Assembly (NCBI GenBank): GCA_935421135.1
Contig: OW285191.1
Location: forward strand, 1,922,001-1,986,000
Reading direction: 5' to 3'
Length of the DNA: 64,000 nucleotides
From: Bugulina stolonifera
Lineage: Eukaryota; Bryozoa; Gymnolaemata; Cheilostomatida; Bugulidae
The position numbers and the translations under genes are program-made. Numbering within the stretch: the first letter of the stretch is position 1; each line of letters starts with the position of its first letter. The notes beneath the pieces are model-generated. The model saw only the letters and a list, made by a program, of their open reading frames with translations. It ran no database searches and had not been told where the DNA came from. This document shows positions 34,801 to 42,500 of the stretch, piece after piece.

Positions 34801-37749
34801 GTCTGTAGAACATGGGTGAGCTCAGGAACACTACCATCCTACCACTCATCTGTCTCTCTATCAAACATGATCAGATGGAGAGTCTAGACAAGATATGTGA
34901 GAAACATGTAAGTGTAGACAACTACCAGCCAATGTCTACAATCAATCATCATTACTTAGGAGGTGCTAAAAAACCCAAGCTACGTTAAACCTTGACTAGA
35001 ATTACAGTTTTCCTTCTTCTTACTCAAGCAAGGTCTCATGGGAAGAGTTCAATGACTTCCTGCTGGAGAAACTCCAGCGTGAACACTGAATGAACTCATC
35101 AAAATGGTTTTCAGAGTCACTTTGAGCATATTACATCATCTTTACCTTAGTAGTGCATGCTTGTCGGAATGGGAGTTGTCTACCTTATTTTCACTGAGTG
35201 TGATTTTAGCCTGGGACCATGCTGACCAAGGACTATGATGGACGTACCCCTCTTCATCTAGCTACTAGAGAAGGAAGCCTGGCCGCTGTGCAGTACCTAA
35301 TTAAGCATGGAGCTCTTGTACATGCCAAAGACATGTATGTAAACAAGTCCTTATTATAAACTCATGGCCAAAAGTCTTAGCACACCACATTGTTACCCTA
35401 GCCATGGAATATAAATAGGATGTATTTTCAACACACTTTTCTCATTATGTAATTCATGCAAGTTATACATTATTGTGAAAGCTACTCTTTTCAATGAGAT
35501 TAAAGGACTATGCATTAGCAACAGATATGCTCAGTATTAGGCTTTGGAGATTAACCCAAAAGCGAGAACCACATTTTGTGTCTTGTGTTTTCGTTCCTGC
35601 AGAGATAGATATCATGAGAAAACGGCCCAAATACAGACACAACTTTTACTCCTCAAAACCTTTCTGATGTTGCAAGAACGTACCTCAATAGCTAGGCTAT
35701 GTCTAGGAAATTAGTGGAATTTAAGAATTGTTTGCTTAGTTATGTTGTTCGGTGTCATTATACGCTTCTGTAGGGACGGAAACCGATGAGCAAGCACAAA
35801 ATGTGGTTCTCTGTTTTGGGTTATTTCTAATACTGAGTATAAATCTGTGGTTAAGAGTAGGTTTTCACAATGATGTATAACTTGCATGATTTAAATGAAT
35901 TGCGTGATGAGAAAAGTCTGTTGAACATACATCCTATTTATATTCCATGGCTGGGGTAACAATGTGGGGTGCTAAGACTTTTGGCCATGAGTGCATATGG
36001 TGTAGCCTAGCAACTGGTATATAATCTAGCAGCCGGTATGTGTCATAGGAACCAGTGCATTTCGTGGCAACCAGTATGTGTTATAGCAACCAGTATGTGT
36101 TATAGCAACCAGTATTCGTCATAGCAACCAGTATTCGTCATCGTAACCAGTATGCGTCATAGCAACCAGTATGCGCCATAGCAACCAGTATGCGTCATTG
36201 CAACCAGTACGTATAGTAGCTAGGAAATAGTAGGTAGCTACCAGTTGACATGTAACCTAGCGATCAGCGCTAAGATAGTATTATGTAGGTATGTACTATG
36301 AGTGTACTATCCCTGTAGATGGGGGAGACAACCTTTACTGGAGGCTATATTTGCCAGAAGATTTGATGTGATTGAGTTGCTAAGAAAAGCGGGGGCCCAT
36401 CTGACCCTCCATCCTCAGAAACTAGCTGTGGAACTTAATCAGTGAGTCACAGTCACATGTGTGTACGTAACTTGTTCATTGGTGGCAACTTGGACTGTAG
36501 ATATGAAGTTGGTTTATCTGCGTAGGTGTACCGATATTTCCTCTTCTACAGAAGATTCTATTTCAAGTTGTAATAGAAGGTATAGAGTTGAACCTTGAGC
36601 AGCTGAATGGAGATTTTTGTAATTCTCATAGTTGTTGAGTCAGTTAATTAGTAGAATTAACTTGTAAGAATATTGAGTGAGTCATCCATGCTTATTGGCA
36701 TACCTCTATCTACCCACAATTCTCTAATCTGTTTGCACTACAGGGCTGCATGGGAAGGAGATGTAGAGCTAATAAAAGCATTCTGGATGGGAGGAGCACC
36801 TCTCAACGTCTGGGACTATAGCTGTCGCACTCCACTGCACATGGTATATACAGTACACATCTACATGTGTATATTTATGGTATATACAGTAGATATCTAC
36901 GTCTGTATGTTTATGGTATATACAGTACATTATCTATATGTGTATATTTATGGTATATACAGTACATATCTATATGTGTATATTTATGGTATATACAGTA
37001 CATATCTATATGTGTATGTTTATGGTATATACAGTACATATCTACTGTCTATGTTTATGATATATACAGTGCATATCTACGTCTATATTATGTTTTTGGT
37101 ATATACAGTACATGTACAGTTCATGTGTGTGTAGACTGGGCTCAATGTCGATACGTATACCCACACAGGCAGTATTGCACTGGAGACTGGACTGTGTGGA
37201 ACATATACTAAAGTATGGTGGTAACCCATTACTCGCTGATGACACTGGTAAGACAGTATTCCAGCTCACCGCACATATTGGAATTATCTCTCTTCTGGAC
37301 TCAGCATTACCAGCAGCTCGCTGGACCAAAGAGAAGGGGAGAAACTGCTCAGATAACAATCTACCCGACCTGTCCAATGAGGCACCCCAAGGTATCTATC
37401 AGTTCAAACGTATGTCGTTTGTTAAGCAGAGGGCCGAATTGTTCATCATTAGCTTGACCCAGAATGGAATCAGGGACAGAGTTAACTGACCCAATGACCA
37501 TCCAGAGGGTAGTTTCAATCTGTAAACTTTCTTCAAAGTTTTATAAGTTTTATATTTAGTATTAAAATGTGCATCTCAAATATACTAAGGTTAGCCAAAC
37601 ATGTGCCAACGTACTGCGTGATAAGACTGAATATGCTGTTATACATGTGTTTGGTTACAGAACTGGACGTGGTCACTGTCAGCGAAGGACAGCAGTTGAC
37701 TAGTACATCAGCAGTGGTAATCACACAAGAGGACAACGTGGCGAGTTAA
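20496..37749 (+). CDS. ASPG: L-asparaginase with C-terminal ankyrin repeats (ASPG-like)
   Basis: Exons: 20496-20640, 20749-20893, 21016-21136, 21817-21934, 22871-22962, 23088-23214, 24783-24926, 33544-33698, 33908-34018, 34495-34617, 34809-34907, 35210-35334, 36319-36441, 36744-36843, 37169-37391, 37661-37749. All phases agree and sum to 2040 nt (679 residues plus stop). The asparaginase domain (about 28-390) hydrolyses asparagine to aspartate and ammonia. It has YTGGTIGM (catalytic Thr36), LHGTDT (Thr152, Asp153), [13 protein letters not shown] (likely catalytic Lys224), YGAGN and [18 protein letters not shown]. Ankyrin repeats follow (about 461-632; [22 protein letters not shown]). Family members with this layout are cytosolic type I enzymes and may also have lysophospholipase activity (known for mammalian relatives; not shown here). 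Intron 8 uses a GC donor, which restores exact family spacing. AATAAA is at 38057. The start codon is the first in-frame ATG after a likely 5' UTR acceptor. Confidence 0.93.
21240..21808. repeat. 32-bp minisatellite in ASPG intron 3
   Basis: The unit is GTACTCCTATTGTTTACTTC plus TAATATGTACAT, about 17-18 copies. The last partial unit runs into CTCACAG, the acceptor of exon 4 at 21816, so the array supplies part of the pyrimidine-rich tract. Confidence 0.92.
22148..22222. repeat. (GACT)n microsatellite in ASPG intron 4
   Basis: Imperfect GACT/GATT/GGCT tetranucleotide run within intron 4 (21935-22870). The remaining intron is CT-rich with no gene. Confidence 0.85.
22738..22862. repeat. (CTR)n trinucleotide tract before ASPG exon 5
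   Basis: Runs of CTACTG, CTACTA and CTGCTA reach to about 10 bases before the acceptor TGTTTCACAG (ending 22870). It would act as a pyrimidine-containing tract next to the splice site. Confidence 0.85.
24200..24450 (+). mobile_element. tRNA-like SINE fragment in ASPG intron 6
   Basis: TGGTGTAGCCG at about 24316 fits the pol III A box, and GATCCAAACCC at about 24372 resembles a B box. CAGGTACTGCTCA and CACGGATGTGGAACCAAGTC flank it. Related pieces occur at 47940-48030 and 48190-48380. Ends and target duplications are not clear. Confidence 0.5.
24568..24782. repeat. 39-42-bp repeat carrying copies of the exon 7 acceptor
   Basis: Five or so units of TACATAGTTATATAGTCTTT plus GTCTCTAT(ACCCT)CATACAGTG. 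Each contains a pyrimidine-rich stretch, CATACAG and TGTAC. The true junction of exon 7 is CATACAG at 24782 followed by TGTACTGG, so the unit spans intron end and first exon bases. Confidence 0.88.
25568..26423. mobile_element. TIR element in ASPG intron 7
   Basis: AAGGAGTAAGAGAGAAGGAG then GCTCGTCCATGA on the left is matched by the inverted TCATGGACGAGCC then TCCTTCTCTTTTACTCCTTG on the right, about 32 bp of terminal inverted repeat enclosing roughly 0.85 kb. No ORF. The exact target duplication is unclear. Confidence 0.7.
26640..28240. repeat. 33-bp minisatellite in ASPG intron 7, about 48 units
   Basis: The unit is ACATGTCTGTAGATATACGT plus ACATGTAGCCTAT. Units differ mainly at one C/T position (ATACGTACATG or ATACATACATG). 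The sequence is unrelated to the other 33-bp array. Open frames on both strands ([33 protein letters not shown]) follow from the period being a multiple of three; they are not supported as genes. Confidence 0.95.
28414..33543. repeat. 31/34-bp minisatellite that repeats the exon 8 splice acceptor
   Basis: About 160 units of TACTGAATGTAATGTAG then GTATAGTGATGTAG (31 bp), with 34-bp variants carrying GTATTATAG. The array runs without a break into exon 8: the final unit's AATGCAG (to 33543) is the acceptor, and GTATAGTGATGCAGT is both the start of exon 8 and the repeat. Internal higher-order copies recur at offsets of 647, 1065 and 1712 bp. Confidence 0.95.
34021..34490. repeat. About 20-bp TACTTCCTGTTACTACTGAG repeat in ASPG intron 9
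   Basis: Repeats of TACTTCCTGTTACTACTGAG and shorter forms start just after the exon 9 donor (GTATGT at 34019) and continue, around the MITE at 34065-34331, to within about 20 bases of the exon 10 acceptor at 34494. Confidence 0.85.
34065..34331. mobile_element. MITE family A, copy 2, in ASPG intron 9
   Basis: Reverse orientation relative to copy 1: GTGTCTTCACGTCCTAAACT at the left, GGTCATAAAGACAC at the right, with CGGCACACATCCG and AAGTAAAATCCCACGCC inside. It sits within the local tandem repeat. Confidence 0.8.
35357..35995. mobile_element. Tc1/mariner-like MITE in ASPG intron 12
   Basis: Long inverted ends: ACTCATGGCCAAAAGTCTTA on the left and the complement, TAAGACTTTTGGCCATGAGT, on the right. 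The pairing continues imperfectly for more than 100 bp through CCATGGAATATAAATAGGAT and AACTTGCATGA. A TA dinucleotide flanks both ends (35355-35356 and 35996-35997). ATGGCCAAAAGT is a common Tc1/mariner terminus. No transposase. Confidence 0.85.
36010..36235. repeat. 18-19-bp CATAGCAACCAGTATGTGT repeat
   Basis: About ten imperfect units in ASPG intron 12, between the Tc1/mariner MITE and exon 13 (acceptor at 36318). Confidence 0.85.
36844..37110. repeat. 36-bp repeat carrying copies of the exon 14 donor
   Basis: Units begin GTATATACAGTACATATCTA and end TTTATG. The exon 14 junction is CACATG at 36843 followed by GTATATACAG, so each unit boundary recreates ATG next to GTATAT. The first two units are 36 bp and leave the frame open; the third is 37 bp. 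Confidence 0.88.
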
Positions 37750-38056
37750 GGACAAGGGAAGTCGGCCATGTTGGTCTCTCCGTAATACGTAGGCCCGAGC
37801 TCAGTTGAGTTGACTACATGAGTGTGGATTGTATGTGTGCTATATCTGAGAATCATGATGACATTGGACTAATCTCTCTCTATTAATGCAATATTTATCA
37901 GTGTTCTACTCTACCCCTATCTGCTGAATGTTAGTGTGTATAGCATATCCTACTTCAGTAGACTATCACCTGCAGAATCTCATCTCGACTCCATATTTAT
38001 TATAGTACGCATGACTCACTGTTTATAACTATATTTTATACATGGATTGTTGTGAT

Positions 38057-38062
38057 AATAAA
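38057..38062 (+). terminator. Poly(A) signal of ASPG
   Basis: AATAAA about 310 bases after the ASPG stop codon, in AT-rich sequence. Confidence 0.6.
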
Positions 38063-38094
38063 ATATTGTTATTAGGCTCTGTAATACCCAATAA

Positions 38095-38220
38095 TTGAAC
38101 CTATTGACCTATCCAATGAGGCAACTCAAGGTATTTATCAGTTTGAATATAAATGTGCTCTTTGTAGGCAGAGCCCTGAATTCTTAAGATATTTGTTAGC
38201 TTGACCCAAAACAAGCTAGC
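38095..38220 (+). pseudogene. Relic copy of the end of ASPG exon 15
   Basis: The bases around 38103 (ACCTATCCAATGAGGCAACT, then CAAGGTATTTATCAG) match the exon 15/intron 15 junction at 37368-37410 (CTGTCCAATGAGGCACCCCA, then AGGTATCTATCAG). Similarity continues to TTAGCTTGACCC in both. The copy is degraded and downstream of the gene's poly(A) signal, which suggests a local duplication followed by decay. Confidence 0.65.
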
Positions 38221-38344
38221 AGCATTCAGGTCCTATAACCAGTAATCTGTGCAACAATATAATATCTGACAAGCAGTACCCAAGGCTATCAACTACTGCA
38301 GTGTCCCATAAATTTAGGTTGTCTACTTCCAAACCAACAAGAGA

Positions 38345-38915
38345 GAATACTGTACACAGCTGGGCCAGTGTTACACTGTGCTCAGCTGGGCCAGTGTTAC
38401 ACTGTGCTCAGCTGGGCCAGTGTTAAACTGTACTCAGCTAGGCCAGTGTTACACTGTACACACCTGGACCAGTGTGGCACTGTACACAGCTGGGCCAGTG
38501 TGGCACTGTACGCAGCTGGGCTAGTGTTACACTGTACACAGCTGGGTCAGTGTTACACTGTGCTTAGCTGGGCCAGTGTTACACTGCACACAGTTGGGCC
38601 AGTGTTACACTGTGCTCAGCTGGGCCAGTGTTACACTGCACACAGTTAGGCCAGTGTGGCACTGTACACAGCTGGGCCAGTGTGGCACTGTACACAGCTG
38701 GGTCAGTGTTACGCTGCACACAGCCGGGCCAATGTTACACTGTACTCAGCTGGACCAGTGTGGCACTGTACACAGCTGGGCCAGTGTGGCACTGTACACA
38801 GCTGGGCCAGTGTGGCACTGTACACAGCTGGGCCAGTGTGGCACTGTACACAGCTGGGCCAGTGTTACACTGTACACAGCTGGGCCAGTGTGGCACCATA
38901 CACAGCTGGGTGAGA
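38345..38915. repeat. 26-bp CAGCTGGGCCAGTGTGGCAC minisatellite
   Basis: About 22 units of CAGCTGGGCCAGTGTGGCAC plus TGTACA, with TTACAC alternatives. It lies between the ASPG 3' end and the GPX 3' end. Short open frames inside it come from the repeat only. Confidence 0.93.
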
Positions 38916-39114
38916 TACTGTATCCAGGTATGTTTTACTCACTAGAGCATCATGTAATCATGTAACTATGGTGGGTCAGGAGTTGTAAATTCTGTATTGA
39001 ATAAAAATGGTGGCACTAAATGGGAACTTCCTTGTTCAGTGAAACACAACAAGAATATGTGAAACTCATTACTGTACATGGTTACATTACTTAGACACTG
39101 TCTGTTTTAATGTA

Positions 39115-39184
39115 GGCAAATAGTAGATCGTGATATATTACGGGAACAAATTGAGCAATTACAAAGAGAAAAGGATTCTGCATA
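39115..39184 (+). CDS. Possible small terminal exon, coiled-coil-like
   Basis: After the acceptor-like TTTTAATGTAG, one frame reads QIVDRDILREQIEQLQREKD and two more residues, then TAA. Its composition resembles a coiled-coil C-terminus. AATAAA follows at about 39264. Its entry phase (2) does not match the ASPG exon 15 donor (phase 1), and no partner exon is seen. It may be chance. Confidence 0.25.
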
Positions 39185-39416
39185 AAACTGATAGAAAAGA
39201 AGAACTTGGGTAACATTGTTTTAAATGAATGTAAAATATTATTGTCAATGGGAAGTTCCATATAATAAATATATTATTATGTTCAGCATTTTAGTTTTTG
39301 AGCAAATGGTGGAGCAAATTGGTATATTATGACTAAATAACACATGGCAGGCGATTAATGTTATAATTTATAACAATGGAACACAGATGGAAGTACTCTG
39401 GGATTGTGTGTGTTTT

Positions 39417-39448
39417 GGAAGGCACATAGGTATTTAGAGTTGCCTTCC
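39417..39448 (-). other. Hairpin in GPX 3' UTR, possible SECIS remnant
   Basis: On the minus strand GGAAGGCA and TGCCTTCC form an 8-bp stem around a 16-base loop containing CTCTAAATACC. It lies about 57 bases after the stop codon. SECIS elements have an AA-containing apical loop, but the flanking UGA/GA non-Watson-Crick core is not recognisable here, so this is at most a degraded one. Confidence 0.25.
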
Positions 39449-39504
39449 CTGTGCATCAAGTGGTAGGGAGAGGATAACTCCAGTACAAACAGACTGAGCT
39501 GTAG

Positions 39505-42500
39505 TTAGTTAGAGTCCATGCTCACAGGATCCACTGTTGGTGAGTAGTCTTTAAACTTCTCCAGCAAAAGTTGAATATCTTTCTGCAGGTTGACCACTTG
39601 TATATTAGAACTGTACCTGCGATAGGGTTTACCATTTGGTGCTATAATAAACTTTTCAAAATTAGACGCAACGTCATTTCTGCAAACAGGTGACCAGCTG
39701 ATATCCATAGGTGAGTCCACAAAGCTGTGAATGTTGTCACTAGGTAGCGGCAAGCTCTCTCTCAACAGACGGAAGAGAGGATGGGCATTCCTACCATTGA
39801 TCTCCACCTAAAAATTTTAATATGAAAATTTAGGAATAACATTGGAGATGAGACTTGGTGAGAAACTGCCTCTCTAAAACAGTAACTGTGTGTTGCATGC
39901 ATATATAATACAGGCAGAGCTGCAACAACTATTTTTGCTAAGGGGGCAAAAAGCCCAGTCTAGAGTATTCCGGCTGCCCAACGCCAGACTGACACTGTCA
40001 AATTCAAACAAATAAGCAGGAGCACTGGCGGCATACACTGTTTTTCAGACTATAAGGTACTCAAAGTTTAAATTTTAAGAGTTTACACCAACAAATATCT
40101 GTTTGAACAGATTTCTGGAAAAATTGTAATGTATTGTCTATATTCAATGCCACAACAACAAGGAGGGAGGGGGAAGGTGAGCATTTGCTAAAGCAAATGC
40201 TCACCTTCCCTCTCCCTTCTTGTTGTTGTGGCCCTGAATATAGACAACACATCTATGTAACTAAGATAGAGGTGAAGGCCATTTTATACCACAGTATTAT
40301 AAATCGCTGCAACCAGAATCGTGAGATCATAATATGATCCTCGATTCCCTTATAATACTCTACATTATCTCAGTACACTATGTGCACATGTATGTTATTG
40401 TAACTTTAAACAGTTTATAAAGAAATCGGTAAATTGGAGAGATGAAAGGTTCGGCAGTATGGAAACTAGATTGAATCAAAGTTGAGGCTGTGGCAGCGCA
40501 TTGTTATAACAGCAGTGAGAATAATGAGTAAATGTTTGTACAAGAAAAGAAGTATTTGTGTTTGCACATATTAACATGCTACAATGGAATCAAACATTGG
40601 ATAAAATAATCAGTGCATTGAGTCTCAGTTTGTATAGGAATTACTAGGTGTAAACACAACACATGTAACTGGATAGCAGGAGCATTCTCAAGTTTCTATG
40701 TATCTACTGTAACTCAGTGTCCCTACTAACAGTCGAGTATACTGTAAGTTCTGTCTTCACTTACATTGTTAAACAATTCAAATACTGGATGGAAATCGTT
40801 CCCTGGCCGAACATGTCTTAGAACTAGCTGTAGCTCTTCAGCACTGCAATGATCCTATAACCAAAGAACAAGCATGTTTATCTATGATATAAACCTACCA
40901 CACAAGTATGGCATGCACGCTGCGTTGTAACAAACAGTGCTACATGTGTGTCACATGGTGTCACGCTTTACCCACTTCATTATTAAATTCTGTAGATTAC
41001 ACTATTTAAAACCAACAAACATAAAAGTGACATCTTTAAGTGCCCTCTTTGAGTAAACTCGACCTACGGAGTGGGTGATAGAAAATAATATCATTGTACA
41101 AAGTACATGCTAAGATTGTTAAATTCACTAGAAACAAACGTTATTCCAAATTATTTAGTGTCTTTGCGACTTCTTTGACTGGCCTAGGTTGCAAGCAAAA
41201 ATTTCAAGATGGCTGCTCGGCCTAGGCCAGAAAAGCTTGCTTGGCTGGAGGAAACCATCCCTAGCTCATTGGCACACTCGGGTTTCTCACATGAAAATTA
41301 GGATTTTGCATTTTTGTGCTTGGCCCAAGTCGATGTGTTTGAGATTGTTTGATGAAAGTGGGCCAGAAAATTCTTGTGCAAGTTGGTCCGTGCCCTGAGG
41401 CTGAGAGTTTGATCACGAAGACACAACTTTACTGCGCCAAAGACTTAGGCCACTTGCAATCGTCATGCTTCTTTGAGCACTAGCAAACTGATACATGTCT
41501 ACATGTAAGTGCAACAAATGTGAGGTGGTGCCCATCAGTGTCCTCTCTGTTTGGCCGCACTATCTGTGCTGAGCTCTAGGCTACCTGTATTGCCCAAGTT
41601 ATAATCAGAGATTAAAACTTGCCCAACTTGATCTTCCATTACTAACTAAATTAAAAGAAAACACCAGTAAACAGAGAGAAATCTGGATTGGTTCTTGGTG
41701 CCAAAGTTTGTTACATTGAATCATTCAATTTTCCAAATTTACTAAGTTGTGGAGAAAGTACAATTATTGTACTTTCTCCACAACTCTTCTATTACAGAAC
41801 ATTATAATAGAAGAGATTAGCCCAGGTTTACACAATGTTGTGGTGAGCATAGCCTCAGATATTACCCCTTAAGATTGCTTAGGGTCTTACATGTATTCAT
41901 CACAATCTACACCTACCTGTATTAATTTCATGTAATAATCACTAACTCTGTGTTCTTATTTAGTTAGACTGTATACACATTAGTACCTTAGTAGCCTTTT
42001 AGATATCATTGTAATACGGCCGGCCTCAAGGACCAATGCGTTCATTTCTCCCCTTATAATTATTGTTTCACATTTATGTACCATATTCTTATTATAGTGT
42101 TCCACAGAGATACCAAAGCTTTTCCCATTAACAACAATATTCATAGATATAATATATGTTTATATTATATCTATGACAATATTATATTGGTTTGACATTG
42201 CCGGCTTGTACCTCCGACTAGAGAGCAGGCTACATTTAGTGAATTAGGACATTGCACACCGAGCGTTTAATCAATGCCTGGTGCATCGTCACTCTGGCAG
42301 TACCCTGAACACAATAACGGCATACTTGCCAAGTAACCTGGGTAAAAAATCTTGACACATGCATGACATGGCCGCAGGCCATGCCAGCCCGCGTAGCGGG
42401 CTGTCAGAAAGGGTGCGGGAGGGGCAGAGGAGCACCCTCCCGCATTCAAAATATTTTTTGTGAGCCACTAAAATGACAGTAGTTAGGGCAATTTCACTTG

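Noticed and set aside
36867..37211. Tyr/Ile-rich frames in the 36-bp repeat
   Set aside because: Not an independent gene; only the possibility of in-frame extension of ASPG exon 14 is kept, as a finding.
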